Origin: VRUE01 sp963840565
Lineage (GTDB): Bacteria > Actinomycetota > Thermoleophilia > Solirubrobacterales > 70-9
Assembly (NCBI GenBank): GCA_963840565.1
Contig: CAWIZH010000002.1
Location: 434,001-498,000, forward strand
Reading direction: 5' to 3'
DNA: 64,000 bases
Part shown: positions 1 through 9,517 of the stretch, in pieces
Numbering within the stretch: position 1 is the first letter of the stretch
How the letters are laid out: the number at the start of each line of letters is the position of its first letter
The notes under the pieces: generated by a model
Told to the model about the DNA's origin: nothing
Database searches by the model: none
What the model saw: only the letters and a program-made list of their open reading frames with translations
Program-made: the position numbers and the translations under genes

Positions 1-751
1 GCGCTGGGCGCCAGCGATGCCGACCCAGACCGTTGGCGAAGTATTGACCAAGGCTCCCCGGCCGCGCGGGTTCTGAGGCCCGGGGATCGCGATTCTGGCT
101 GTTGACGGCAAGGTATATCCCGACGACAGCCTGGAAAAGCGCGAGCTGCGCTTCGTCAAGAGATCGAATCGCATAAATGTCGCCGGCAAGCAGATCGACG
201 GTTGTCTCGCCGCTACTCCCGTCATCGTGCGGATAAAGCGTGAAGGAGAGGTGCGGAGCCTCTCCGTCCGGCCCGAATACCAATCGAGGTACAAAGCGGC
301 AAAGTCGGATTCCACTACGGCGAAAGCCCGGCCAACTTGACGCCGGTGGCGCGGCCGGGACGCGCCGGCAACATGATCTGGCTGGTTGCCAGCAAAACAG
401 TGACCGTCTTCGCCAAGATCTTCGATGCCGAACATCGCAAAGAAATCTCCGGCGATGGTCGGCGTCAGCGACGTTGCCAACCAGGAGATCAGCATCGGCG
501 CTGAAAGGGGCGCTTATTTCTCCTCGCCATAGTCAGCCTCTCGCTCGGCCTGATCAACCTCTTCCCCTTCCTGCCCCTCGACGGTGGTCACATCTTCTGG
601 AGCCTGGTCGAGAAGGTACGGGGCAAGCCGTTCCTACCGGGTGATGGAGAGGGCCGGAGCACTCGGCTTCGTTTTGGTCATGATGCTTTTCTTCATCGGC
701 TTGAGCAACGACATCGGCCGCCTTACCGGCGAAGGCTTCAACGTTCGCTAG
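1..751 (+). CDS. rseP: RseP-like site-2 metalloprotease, 3' part, frameshifted
   Basis: This is the C-terminal part of a membrane zinc protease of the RseP (site-2 protease) family, which cuts membrane-bound anti-sigma factors. The 5' end lies outside the window. Piecing together three frames gives a PDZ segment (LRPGDRI, then LAVDGK), a stretch ending RKEISG, and the family's C-terminal metal-site segment NLFPFLPLDGGHIFW, followed by a last hydrophobic helix and a stop at 749-751. At least three single-base frameshifts break it, near 100, 470 and 635. Neighbouring ispG downstream fits the usual dxr-rseP-ispG order, although four secreted-protein genes intervene. The breaks are probably sequence errors because the peptide is otherwise well conserved. 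Confidence 0.82.
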
Positions 752-752
752 C

Positions 753-1705
753 GTGTTCGCACGGTTGGCGGCACTACTGTTGTGCTTGCTCGTGGCAGCT
801 TCGATTGCCGCGGCTCAATCTGCCTCGGCTCAGCAGTCGACGGGGGCCTCGGCCTCGGTCGCGACTGGCACCAGCTCGGATCAGGCCCGTCGCTTCTGGA
901 CCCCGGAGCGAATGAAGGAGGCCCAGGCGCTGCCGGTTCACCTGCCCGGGAATGCCGAACTGGCTGACGGGACCCCGGGCAGCACGCCGCCGCCCGCGCT
1001 GCCCGGCGAAAGCACCATTCCCACCGAAACGATCGTCGACCCAACCGCCGCGGGCGTCAGCCAGAACGGCGTGATCTTCGTCGTCGGGCGATTCGGGACG
1101 CTCGGCCGTTGTTCGGGGACCTCGGTCAACGCACCCAACCTCAGCCTCGTGATCACTGCTGGGCACTGCGTCCACGAGGGCAGGCATTGGATGGGCACGA
1201 AGTGGGTCTTCGTCCCCGGCTATCACTATGGCGAGCGTCCCTTCGGCACCTTTGTCGCCAAGTGGCTCGGCTCGACCCCGCAATGGCTGAAGTCGGAGAA
1301 TTCGAACTACGACGTCGGCGCAGCCGTCGTCTCCCGCAACGAAAGGGGCGAACGCCTCGCCGACGCGGTCGGCGCCGATGAAATCGCCTGGGGCCTCTCT
1401 CCGAAACAGGTCTTCGACGTCTATGGGTATCCCGTAGCGGAGCCGTTCGACGGTGCCACGCTGCAGCACTGCGGGCAGACGCCCTACGAGGGCCACGCCT
1501 TCTTCTCACTGCTCACGCCCGGTCCGCTGAACCTCGCGTTCACTGTGAAATCAGCGCCGGGGCTTCCGGCGGTGGCTGGACCATCAACGGCAACGTCCTC
1601 AACGGCGTCACCGCCGATGGCTACCCCGGCGACGACACCAACTACGGTCCCTACTTCGGCAAAGAGGTCGGCAAGCTGTACGGCAGGGCGGCGAAGGTCA
1701 AGTGA
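753..1705 (+). CDS. secreted trypsin-like serine protease, frameshifted
   Basis: The GTG start at 753 opens a clear signal peptide (about residues 1-27, ending AAAQSASA). The mature part carries the chymotrypsin-fold triad: His in ITAGHC (about residue 137), Asp in NYDVGAAVV (about 189), and Ser in GASGGGW. The Ser motif lies in another frame after a one-base shift near 1543, and reading ends at the TGA at 1703-1705. It resembles V8/trypsin-like extracellular peptidases with a disulphide at the His loop. It starts 2 nt after the rseP stop and its own stop overlaps the next start (GTGA), so it appears to be part of an operon. The substrate is unknown. Confidence 0.75.
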
Positions 1706-2597
1706 GACGACCTCCGCGTCCTCGCGCGCATCCTCGGCTTTGCCCTCGCCGCCGCGATCCTGTTGGCAGTGCCGGCGACCGCGCTGGCCGGGAATGGGTT
1801 TGACCTCAAGTTTCAGCTCACCACCAGTAACGGTTACAAGATGACCATCGCCGGATACGACGCCACCGCGGTGATCACCGCGGCCAAGCCCGGCCGCTCT
1901 CACGATCGCGCCTGGAGCACGTACATCGCGCGCGGCAAAGTCAGCCCAACGGCGATCGACGCCAGCTTCGAAGCGCTGGGGAGCGTCGACATGCGCTTCC
2001 ACCCGTCGGGGGCGCTCACCTACGGAAAGCGCCACAAACACTGCATCGGCGCCGACCGGTACACGATCCAGCCGGGCGTCTTCGTCGGATCGGTTCAACT
2101 TCCGTGGCGAGGGTGGCTACACCTCCGCCAAGGCCCACCGGGTCAAGGGCAAGGTCGTCACGCCGCGCGTCCTCAAGTGCCTGGATTCCTTCTTCGAAGA
2201 ATTCGAACGGATCCGTCACCACAAGCCGCCGGCGAAAAAGCCAAAGGTGACGCGGCTAAGCGCTTTCATGCGCTCAGGCCTCACGGCGGTTCTCTTCGGC
2301 GCCAGTGAGCGCGGGGGCAAGGCGGGCTACCTGGCTGAGATCGAGCAGACCGTAGGCTCGCTCGGGGTCTTCCGCGGCGTCTTCGTCCACGCATCGCCCG
2401 CCACCTTCGCCTTCGACAACGCCCTCAGCTCTGCCGGCGTCACGCCGCCGCCGCCGTTCAGCGGATCGGGCTCCTTTCAGCGCGCCCCCACCGGTGCCAA
2501 GAGTTGGACCGGCTCCCTCGCGGTTTCTTTCCCGGGCGCCCCGAACGTGCCCCTGACCGACCCCCGCTTCAAAACCCAGTTGACGCGCAGCTGGTAG
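1702..2597 (+). CDS. secreted protein of unknown function, frameshifted
   Basis: A GTG at 1702 overlaps the preceding stop. After a one-base shift near 1710 the frame gives a signal peptide (ILGFALAAAILLAVPATALA), and then a mature protein beginning GNGFDLKFQLTT. A second shift near 2088 joins the segment ending GVFVGS to RFNFRGEGGYTSAKAHRVKGKV, and the product ends KTQLTRSW at 2597. A Cys pair (HKHC in the first half, VLKCLDSFF in the second) may form a disulphide. I do not recognise a family. The small polar beta-rich mature domain resembles secreted proteins common in Thermoleophilia. It ends 1 nt before the stop of the convergent gene. Confidence 0.55.
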
Positions 2598-3553
2598 TTA
2601 GCTGCGCTTTGCGCTCAGCTTGAAGGAGTAAGCGGCGGGCGAGGGGTCGAGCTTGCCGGAGTCGTCGCGGGCGCGCACCTTGAACGTGTGCTGGCCGAGC
2701 GAGAGCTTGGCGGTGGTGAAGGGAGAGCGGCAGGACTTGAACGGCTTTGAGTCGAGCTTGCACTGGAAGGTGGAGCCGGCTCTCATCGGCGACAAAGCGG
2801 AAGGTGGGCGTGCGGTCGCGGCCTTTGCGCGGCGGCTTGCGCTTCAGCGTTGTCTGGGGTGCTCCGCGCGGCCCTGGTTGCTTGGGCCGCCCGAGCCCTG
2901 CTGCGTGCCTGATCCGCAGGCGCGCTCCGTTGGTGCCACCGAGTTGGGGCGGGGGCTCGGGAAGACGGGGGAGAAGTCGGCCGCGCTGTTGTCGCGGTCG
3001 TCGGTCGGCTCCAGCAGGGTCGCGCAGCCGGGTGAGATCGTGCGCCGCAGCGCCATTCCGTCGGGGATTCCGGACGGGGTGGCGGGCGAGCCGGCTGGGC
3101 TTGTCAGCGAGCCGCTGAAGCTGCCCCAGGAGACGCAGTCGATGGTTTCGGCCCAGCAGACTGCGCCGCCCGCTGGGTCGAGCTGATTCGGCGCCATCGC
3201 GGCGTCTGGGACAACCCCAAATGCCGATTCCGCGGCCGCGGTTGCGAGCAGGATCGTGCTCTGATTGGCGCCGCCCGGGACGTCGTCGGCGAAGGTGGTC
3301 GTGCCGATCGGAGGCGCCGGAGGCGTTGTAGGTCTTCAGCGCGTGGCCGCCGACCAGGTTCTGCCCCGGCGCCCACATCTGCAGCTCGACGTACTCGGCG
3401 TCGGGCTGGAGCGATGGAGCCCGGGTAGATCTCGCGAATCGACATCTCGTGGAAGGTCGCCTGCGCCGGCGCGGCGCCCCAGGCAAGCGCCACGACCGCC
3501 AGCAGCGAGGCAAAAATGGCGGACGGGTGCATGCGGGGCCCGCTGGGGCTCAT
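2598..3553 (-). CDS. secreted lamin-tail-like / Ig-like repeat protein, frameshifted
   Basis: The start ATG at 3553 overlaps the stop of the upstream gene (ATGA). A signal peptide (IFASLLAVVALAWGAAPAQA) precedes MSIREIYPGS, YVELQMWAPGQN and a Cys pair in GAVCWAETIDCVSWGSFSG. That pattern resembles lamin-tail-domain proteins. One C-terminal Ig-like module follows: TFQCKLDSKPFKSCRSP, then HTFKVRARDDSGKLDPSPAAYSF. Frameshifts near 3415, 3265 and 2830 break the frame. It is a short paralogue of the upstream gene, sharing the same N-terminal block and the last repeat. A cell-surface or extracellular adhesive role is a guess from architecture only. Confidence 0.6.
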
Positions 3554-5296
3554 TTTCTGACCACCGTGAAATTGATCGCGGCCGGGCTCGGGTCTGCGCT
3601 GCCGGCGCTGATCGCGCGGACCCGCAGGGTGTGGCGGCCGTAGGAGAGGGTCTTTGTCGTCAACGGCGAGCGGCAGGACTTGAACGGCCCGCCGTCGAGC
3701 TTGCACTGGAAGGTCGCGCCGGGCCGGCTCGAGGCGAATTTGAAGGTCGGCGTGCGGTCGCGGGTCCTGGCTGCCAGCTTGGCGATCGTCGTGTTGGGCT
3801 TTGCCGCTGCAATGGGTGTCGCCGCCGGGTGCCGTGCGCGCGAGGCGCCCCCGAGACGATTGAGAAGCTGTAGCCGGCCGGCGCGGGGTCGACGTTGTTG
3901 CTGGTGTCTATCGCCCGAACCTGGAAGCTGTGGGCGCCGCTGGACAGGCCCGTGTAGGAGGTGCCCGAGCTGGGGCAGCTATTGAAGTTCCCCGCCGTCC
4001 AGCTTGCATTGGAATCTCGAGCCAGGCTCGTTGGAGCCGTAGGTGAAGGTCGCGACCGGGCTTCCGCTTGGATCGGGCGGCTTGGACAGGATCGTCGTCT
4101 CGGGCGGCGTGGTGTCGAGCAGAGAGTTGTCGACGGTCCAGGGAAAGGCCGTCGCCGCCGCCTGGGCGTTGCCGGCGCGGTCGATCGCGCGCACTTCGAA
4201 TTCGTAGTCGCCGTCGGCAAGGCTGGAGTACGCCTTGGGTTGGGTGTCGCAAGGCGTAAACGCGGCTTCGAGCGGGCTCAGTCTGACATTCGAATTTCGA
4301 GCCGCCCTCGTTGGAGCCGTAGCGAAAGGAGGCCGACTGCCCGGGGCTGGGATCGATCGGGTGGCTGGTGATGTTGGCGAGCGGGGCGGTGAGGTCGACC
4401 GTCCAGGCGAAGGTGACCGGAGCGCCGACGCCGTTGGCGTTCGAGGCCCGAATGCGGAAGCTGTGGGTCGCCTCGGAGAGCGGTCCGGCGTAGGTGACGG
4501 TGCCGGAGTCGCAGTCTTGGAAAGACAAGCGGTCAAGCCTGCATTCGAAGCTCGCTCCGGCTGGGTTGGAGTGGAAGGAAAAGGTGGCGCTGGTCGAGTT
4601 CGTGAATGGAGCCGGCTTGCTGTCGATCAGCGTGGCGGGCGTCGGTGCGGGAGGTGTACAGGCACGGCGGCGTTGGCACCGTTGCGTAGCTCTGAGGCGC
4701 CGGTGCGGCATCGACGAAGTCGTCATCGCTGTCGTTGGTGTCGTCGAGTCCATCGAGGCGGTTCGAGCAATTGCCGGCCGAGATCCTGCGCATCAGGGCT
4801 TTCCCGTCCGGGATGCCGGAGCCATCGGCTGGAATGCCAGTGGGGGAGGGGGTCGACCCTTCGAAGTCCCCCCAGGAGACGCAGTCGATCGATTCGGCCC
4901 AGCAGGCGGCGCCGCCCGAGGCCGCGATGTTGAAGTCTGGCATCGACGAGGTCGGGTTTGACGCCGAAGGCGGCCTCGACGCCGTCGTCGCCGATCAGCA
5001 TCGTCTGCTGATCGGCGCCTTCGCCGGGGAGGTCGGAGGGGAAGGTGAAGGTGCCGGTCGGGCTCCCGGCCGAATCGAAGAGGACGATCGCGTGGTTTCC
5101 GACGAAGTTCTGGCCTGCGTCGTACATCTGCAGCTCGACAAAGCTCGACTGGGGGTGCGGCGACGGAGCCCGGGTAGACCTCGCTGATCGAGACCAGGTG
5201 GAAGGTCGCGAGGGCCGGCCGGGCGGGCATGACCAAGACGAGGAAAGCCAAGGTCGATCCGGCGAGCAGGCCAAGCCTGGCCCAGGCCGTGCGCAT
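3550..5296 (-). CDS. secreted lamin-tail-like protein with about four Ig-like repeats, frameshifted
   Basis: Likely start is ATG 5296 (ATGs at 5305 and 5308 are also possible), followed by a signal peptide (AGSTLAFLVLVMPARPALA). The N-terminal block matches its neighbour: SISEVYPGS, FVELQMYDAGQNFVGNHA and CCW/CVSWG-type cysteines (AACWAESIDCVSWGDF). About four repeats of 80-90 residues follow, each with a FECRLD or FQCKLDGG strand, a paired Cys and an AHSFQVRAID-type strand, ending INFTVVRK. Roughly six one-base shifts interrupt it (near 5160, 4940, 4665, 4285, 3985, 3840). Intact length would be about 580 residues. The ATGA overlap with the next gene indicates an operon of paralogues. Function is unknown. 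Confidence 0.6.
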
Positions 5297-5298
5297 CC

Positions 5299-5395
5299 CC
5301 TGCATCATGCAGGACTGCCATATTACTTAAATTTTGCAGACTATAGATCCGGTGCGCAAGACCGTCCAGGGGAGCCCTGCCGCTACGCTTGCCGC
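5299..5395. promoter_or_regulatory. divergent promoter region with a 15-bp palindrome
   Basis: This gap separates the reverse-strand surface-protein operon from ispG. A perfect dyad CCTGCATCATGCAGG lies at 5299-5313, directly at the start of the reverse-strand gene, beside an unusually AT-rich stretch (5319-5347). That is what an operator next to a promoter could look like. No convincing -35/-10 pair with standard spacing could be assigned by eye. Confidence 0.35.
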
Positions 5396-6649
5396 ATGGC
5401 TTCCAAGCGTCAGATATTCGTCGGCGGCGTGCCCATCGGTGGCGGTGCGCCGGTCGCCGTGCAGACGATGACCAAGACCGAGACCGCCAACCTGGCGGCG
5501 ACGATGGAGCAGATCCGCAAGGTCGCCGACGCCGGCGCCGACATCGTGCGCGTGGCGGTGCCCCGCGACGAGGACGTAGAGGCGCTGAAGACGATCGTCG
5601 TCGACTCGCCGATCCCGGTGATCGCCGACATCCACTTCAACCACACGCTGGCGTTGAAGGCGATCGACGCGGGGGCCCACTGCATCCGCCTCAACCCCGG
5701 CAACATCGGCGGCCGTGACAAGGTCGCCGAGGTGGCGGAGCGGGCGAACGCGGCAATCGTGCCGATGCGGATCGGGGTCAACTCCGGCTCGCTGCCCAAG
5801 CATCTGCACGCGCTCGAGCGCGAGAGCCCGGTCGAGGCCTTGGTCGCCGCAGCGATCGAGTTCGTCGAGCTCATGGAGTCACTGAATTTCGAGAACTTCA
5901 AGGTCTCGATCAAGTCGACCAACGTGCCCAACACGATCGCCGCCAACCGCCTGCTTTCGGCGAAGATTCCCTATCCGCTGCACCTGGGGATAACCGAGGC
6001 GGGGACCAAGTGGTCCGGCTCGCTGAAGTCATCGGTCGGCCTCGGCACCTTGCTCGCCGACGGGATCGGCGACACGATCCGGATCAGCCTCTCGACCTTT
6101 CACGCCGAGGAGGAGGTCAAGGTCGCCTGGGAGATCCTCAAGGCGCTGCAGCTGCGCGAGCGCGGCCCGGTGTTGATCGCCTGTCCCACCTGCGGCCGCC
6201 TGCAGTTCGACATGGACTCGGTCGTGGCCGAAATCGAGCAGCGGCTGGAAGGCTATGCCGAGCCGATCGAGGTGGCCGTCCTCGGCTGCGCGGTCAACGG
6301 GATCGGTGAGGCAAGTCACGCCGACTTCGGCATCGCCGGCGCCAAGAACGAGGGCCTGATCTACGCCCACGGCAAGCCGTTGCGCAAGGTGCCGCAGGAG
6401 AGCCTCGTCGACACCCTCTTCGAAGAGATCGACAAGTCGCTCGACCGCGGAGGGGTCGAGTTCGACGAGGACGAGTCGCGCGAGGGCGCCGCCTGGCTGG
6501 CCAAGATCGAGGAGGAAAACGCAGGCGAACTGACCCCCGAGAAGATCGCCAAGATGGAGAAGGAAGCGGTCGAGAGGGGCGAGTCGGACAAGGTGCTGCT
6601 CGATGAGGATGTGTCTCCGACGGCCGGAAGGCGCTTCACCAGGGCTTAG
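5396..6649 (+). CDS. ispG: 4-hydroxy-3-methylbut-2-enyl diphosphate synthase (IspG)
   Basis: IspG makes HMBPP from MEcPP in the MEP isoprenoid pathway and is a [4Fe-4S] enzyme. The 417-residue product starts MASKRQIFVGGVPIGGG and follows the family: a TIM-barrel N-terminus (VAVQTMTKTET, VRVAVPRDED, IADIHFNH, RLNPGNIG) and the cluster-binding cysteines CPTCGR and GCAVNGIGEASHADFG near residues 264-310. A charged C-terminal tail of about 60 residues extends beyond the cluster domain. ATG 5396 was chosen because upstream in-frame codons run through the divergent promoter and the protein aligns from MASKRQ. rseP upstream and proS downstream fit the usual actinobacterial neighbourhood. Confidence 0.95.
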   Translation: MASKRQIFVGGVPIGGGAPVAVQTMTKTETANLAATMEQIRKVADAGADIVRVAVPRDEDVEALKTIVVDSPIPVIADIHFNHTLALKAIDAGAHCIRLNPGNIGGRDKVAEVAERANAAIVPMRIGVNSGSLPKHLHALERESPVEALVAAAIEFVELMESLNFENFKVSIKSTNVPNTIAANRLLSAKIPYPLHLGITEAGTKWSGSLKSSVGLGTLLADGIGDTIRISLSTFHAEEEVKVAWEILKALQLRERGPVLIACPTCGRLQFDMDSVVAEIEQRLEGYAEPIEVAVLGCAVNGIGEASHADFGIAGAKNEGLIYAHGKPLRKVPQESLVDTLFEEIDKSLDRGGVEFDEDESREGAAWLAKIEEENAGELTPEKIAKMEKEAVERGESDKVLLDEDVSPTAGRRFTRA

Positions 6650-6659
6650 CGGTATCGGC

Positions 6660-6741
6660 GGGCGGGTCCTGTCACGGGGCAGGGGGGCCTGCGGGCAGTC
6701 CACGGGCTGTCCTCGACCCCCCTGCCCCGTGCCACCCGCCC
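6660..6741. terminator. long GC-rich inverted repeat between ispG and proS
   Basis: Arms of about 25-28 nt (6660-6687 and 6717-6741) pair almost perfectly: GGGCGGGT, a small bulge, then CACGGGGCAGGGGGG against its complement. The loop is about 29 nt. It begins 11 nt after the ispG stop. There is no T-run, so it may be a terminator, an attenuator or an mRNA-stabilising hairpin ahead of proS. Confidence 0.5.
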
Positions 6742-6757
6742 GAGGTAGGTTTCCTCG

Positions 6758-8446
6758 GTGACCCGATTTAGCCAGAGCTTCATTCCTACCCTGAAGGACG
6801 CGCCTGCGGATGCGGAGGCTTTGTCCCACAAGCTGATGGTTAGAGCTGGGTTGATTCGCCAGGTGGGGGCGGGACTTTGGTCCTACCTGCCTGCTGGGTG
6901 GCGGGTTGAGCGGAAGGTCGAGGGGATCATTCGCGAGGAGATGGAGGGAATTGGCTGCCAGGAGATGCTGATGCCCTTGTTGCAGCCGTCGGAGGCGTGG
7001 GAAAAGACCGGGCGGTACTCGATCGATGAGCTGTTCAAGCTGGAGGACCGCAAGGGGGCGCCGATGGTGCTGGCCTTGACGCACGAGGAGTGCGTTACCC
7101 AGCACGTGGCGCGGGAGGTGCGGTCCTACCGGGATCTGCCGTTGATGCTCTTTCACATTCAGACCAAGGAGCGCGATGAGGCGCGGCCGCGGGCCGGCCT
7201 GCTGCGCACCCGCGAGTTCACGATGAAGGACGCCTACTCCTTCGATCGCGACGAGGAAGGGCTGGCACGCTCCTACGAGGCGCAGAGCGACGCCTACGAA
7301 CGCATTCTCGATCGCTGCGGGTTGCGCTGGTACCGGGTCGAGTCCGACGTCGGGATGATGGGCGGCTCCGGGGCCCACGAGTACATGGCTCCGTGCGCGG
7401 CCGGCGAGAACGAGGTCGCGCTGGCGCCGGGCTATGCCGCCAACGTCGAGATCGCCTCGGCCGAGGCGCAGCCGGTCGAGCTGCCGGCGCCGTTGGGGGC
7501 GCCGGAGGAAGTCGACACGCCCGGCCTGACCAAGGTTGAGGAGGTGGCGGGGCACCTCGACCTGCCGCACGGCGCCTTCATCAAGACGCTGCCGATCATG
7601 GTCGAGGGACGCGGGATGGTGCTCGTCCTGCTGCGCGGCGATCACCGTCTGAACGAGATCAAGCTGCGCAACGGGATGAAGGCCGACTTCCGTCAAGCCA
7701 GTGCCGAGGAGATCGAGGACCAGCTCGGCCCCGTCGGCTACCTCGGCCCGGTCGGCAGCGGCCTGCCGATCATCAGGGACGCGGCGCTGAACAGCGATTC
7801 CTACGTCTCTGGCGCCAACAAGCCGAACACCCACCTGCGCGGCATTGACCCCTCGCGCGACTTCGAGTCCTACGAGATGGACCTGCGCATGGTCGAGGCC
7901 GGCGACACCGCCCCCGGCGGCGGCGTGATCGAGATCGAGCCGGCGATCGAGGTCGGCAACATCTTCAAGCTCGGCACCCGCTACTCGGAGCCGCTTGGCG
8001 CCACTTTCCTCGACGACGCCGGGGCTGAGCAGGCAATCGTGATGGGCAGCTACGGAATCGGGCCGGCGCGGATCGCCGCCGCGACGATCGAGCAGGGTGC
8101 CGACGAGCGCGGCATCGTCTGGCCGGCCTCGATCGCGCCCTGGCAAGTCCACCTGGTCTCGCTCGCCAAGGCCGGCGAGGACGAGCGCGCCGCTGCCGAC
8201 AAGCTCTACGACGAGCTCACCGGCACGGGTGTCGAGGTGCTCTATGACGAGCGCGACGCCGGCACCGGGCAGAAGCTGACCGACGCCGAGTTGCTCGGCT
8301 GCCCGCTGCGGATCGTCGTCGGCCGCCGCGGCCTCGCCGAGGGCGTGGTCGAGGCCAGCGAGCGGGGCTCCGGGGCCGAGCACAAGCTGCCCGTGGAGGA
8401 GGCCGCCGCGCAGGCACAGGCGCTTCTCCAGCGCGGCGATGGCTGA
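6758..8446 (+). CDS. proS: prolyl-tRNA synthetase
   Basis: This cytosolic class II synthetase charges tRNA-Pro. The 562-residue product starts at GTG 6758. It has the N-terminal ProS signature (LSHKLMVRAGLIRQVGAGLWSYLPAGW), motif 2 region LLRTREFTMKDAYSFD, an inserted editing domain (about residues 230-400, with GPVGYLGPVGSGLPIIRDAAL), motif 3 GSYGIGPARIAAA, and the anticodon-binding domain (WPASIAPWQVHLVSL onward). The length matches the bacterial type with an editing insertion. It overlaps the next gene by 8 nt (ATGGCTGA), so translation is probably coupled. It is intact, unlike many neighbours. Confidence 0.96.
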   Translation: MTRFSQSFIPTLKDAPADAEALSHKLMVRAGLIRQVGAGLWSYLPAGWRVERKVEGIIREEMEGIGCQEMLMPLLQPSEAWEKTGRYSIDELFKLEDRKGAPMVLALTHEECVTQHVAREVRSYRDLPLMLFHIQTKERDEARPRAGLLRTREFTMKDAYSFDRDEEGLARSYEAQSDAYERILDRCGLRWYRVESDVGMMGGSGAHEYMAPCAAGENEVALAPGYAANVEIASAEAQPVELPAPLGAPEEVDTPGLTKVEEVAGHLDLPHGAFIKTLPIMVEGRGMVLVLLRGDHRLNEIKLRNGMKADFRQASAEEIEDQLGPVGYLGPVGSGLPIIRDAALNSDSYVSGANKPNTHLRGIDPSRDFESYEMDLRMVEAGDTAPGGGVIEIEPAIEVGNIFKLGTRYSEPLGATFLDDAGAEQAIVMGSYGIGPARIAAATIEQGADERGIVWPASIAPWQVHLVSLAKAGEDERAAADKLYDELTGTGVEVLYDERDAGTGQKLTDAELLGCPLRIVVGRRGLAEGVVEASERGSGAEHKLPVEEAAAQAQALLQRGDG

Positions 8447-9071
8447 CTCGGCCCCCTTCGGTCGCGGCCGCGTACGCCGCCTCTTCGGCCTCGACCGCAG
8501 CGGGCCGCCGCCGCGCCAAGTCCGCAAGGGTGAGCCGCTCAACCCCTGGACCCTGCCCAACCTGGTCGGCTACATCCGGCTCGCGGCCCTGCCGCTCTTC
8601 CTCTGGCTTGCCTTCGAATCCGGCGATGGCCGCAGCGCCCCGGCCGCGATCGTCTTTTGGCTGATCGCCGCCGGCGACTACCTCGACGGTTTCCTCGCCC
8701 GCGTCACCGGCCAGTACAGCCGCCTCGGCTCGATCCTCGATCCGCTCGTCGACCGGTTGACGATCCTCTCCGGCGCTGTCGTCTGCTGGCACTTCGAGCT
8801 GCTGCCGCGTTGGGCCCTGGCCCTGCTTGCCGCCCGCGAGGTGGCGATGCTGATCCTCGCCCAGTACGGGCTGCGCCACGGAGTCGAGATCCGCGTCAAC
8901 TGGCCCGGCCGCATCTCGGTCTTCCCGATCATGGGCGGGATCTTCTTCGCGATGGTCTTCGCCGGCTGGGTCCCGGCGGCGCTCCTGATCATCGGCCTGG
9001 TCCTGGCGATAGTCGCCACCGTGCTCTACGCCCAAACGGGAATCCGAGAAGTCCGCGCCTCCCGGCGCTGA
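8439..9071 (+). CDS. CDP-alcohol phosphatidyltransferase, PgsA-like
   Basis: This 210-residue membrane enzyme of the CDP-alcohol phosphatidyltransferase family probably makes phosphatidylglycerol phosphate from CDP-diacylglycerol. The family motif is visible as GDYLDGFLAR...GSILDPLVDR (about residues 73-105). It has an N-terminal amphipathic segment (NPWTLPNLVGYIRLAALPLFL) and four or five hydrophobic helices. It overlaps proS by 8 nt. Lying upstream of the GarA-like and FtsR-like genes, it echoes the mycobacterial pgsA2 to garA to merR arrangement (established knowledge). The exact head group cannot be proved from the sequence. The stop codon sits inside a perfect hairpin. Confidence 0.85.
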   Translation: MADSAPFGRGRVRRLFGLDRSGPPPRQVRKGEPLNPWTLPNLVGYIRLAALPLFLWLAFESGDGRSAPAAIVFWLIAAGDYLDGFLARVTGQYSRLGSILDPLVDRLTILSGAVVCWHFELLPRWALALLAAREVAMLILAQYGLRHGVEIRVNWPGRISVFPIMGGIFFAMVFAGWVPAALLIIGLVLAIVATVLYAQTGIREVRASRR

Positions 9072-9117
9072 GTTCGCCTTTATGCGTCCAGATGTACGCA
9101 TAAAGGCGAACTCAGCG
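9066..9117. terminator. perfect 22-bp hairpin overlapping the pgsA-like stop
   Basis: Arms at 9066-9087 (beginning CGCTGAGTTCGCC) and 9096-9117 are exact complements around an 8-nt loop CCAGATGT. The TGA at 9069-9071 lies in the left arm. There is no T-tract. It probably acts as a terminator or 3'-end stabiliser that separates pgsA from the regulator operon, which has its own promoter. Confidence 0.6.
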
Positions 9118-9161
9118 ACTGCAAGAGAGCGGCCAGGCTCAAAGAAACCTTCAACCTTCGG

Positions 9162-9189
9162 TTGACCCTTGGGCCGCACTACCTATAAT
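9162..9189 (+). promoter_or_regulatory. sigma-70-type promoter for the rsiG-garA-ftsR-like operon
   Basis: TTGACC at 9162-9167 and a perfect TATAAT at 9184-9189 are separated by 16 nt. They lie 49 nt upstream of the start at 9238 and just after the pgsA terminator hairpin. This is one of the clearest promoters in the window. Confidence 0.7.
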
Positions 9190-9237
9190 CGCCCGCAGCG
9201 GCCGAACGGAGGCCAAGACCAGCGACGAAGGAGCGAG

Positions 9238-9504
9238 ATGGAGGACACATTTCCCGATCTCGGTTCACTCAGCGATGAGGAGCTGAAGAACCTGATCGAC
9301 AGTCTCACGGAGGAGGAGAATGAGATCTCCTACAAACGGCGCGTCCTGCACGGCAAGATCGACATCCTTCGCGCCGAGCTGGTCAACCGGCTGCGCAACA
9401 AACACGACCGTGGCGACACGATGTTCTCCGGCGATGACGTCGCGCAACTGACCGAGATCCTCGCCGGCAAGGCGCAGGCGCCCGAGGACGATTCCGCCGC
9501 CTGA
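9238..9504 (+). CDS. RsiG-family helical protein, possible c-di-GMP-binding anti-sigma factor
   Basis: This 88-residue helical protein starts at ATG 9238 after an AAGGAG ribosome site. The segment SLSDEELKNLIDSLTEE then ENEISYKRRVLHGKIDILRAELV matches the RsiG family. In Streptomyces RsiG binds c-di-GMP through E-x3-S-x2-R-x3-Q-x3-D and holds sigma WhiG (established knowledge). Here the spacing E(x3)S(x2)R(x3)H(x3)D is kept, with His replacing Gln. The C-terminus (DDVAQLTEILAGK) is short and acidic. The gene leads an operon with the GarA-like and FtsR-like genes and has its own promoter. Family membership is likely. Ligand binding is inference and the partner sigma factor is not in the window. 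Confidence 0.7.
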   Translation: MEDTFPDLGSLSDEELKNLIDSLTEEENEISYKRRVLHGKIDILRAELVNRLRNKHDRGDTMFSGDDVAQLTEILAGKAQAPEDDSAA

Positions 9505-9517
9505 GGCGCAGCGCTCG

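Noticed and set aside
3985..4290. Repeat units of the surface protein as a tandem DNA repeat
   Set aside because: The repetition is at protein-domain level with diverged DNA. No direct nucleotide repeat is apparent.
6029..8560. 843-codon open frame on the minus strand
   Set aside because: It lies wholly antisense to ispG and proS, has a low-complexity Arg/Gly/Leu composition and no domain. It is a shadow frame of GC-rich coding DNA.
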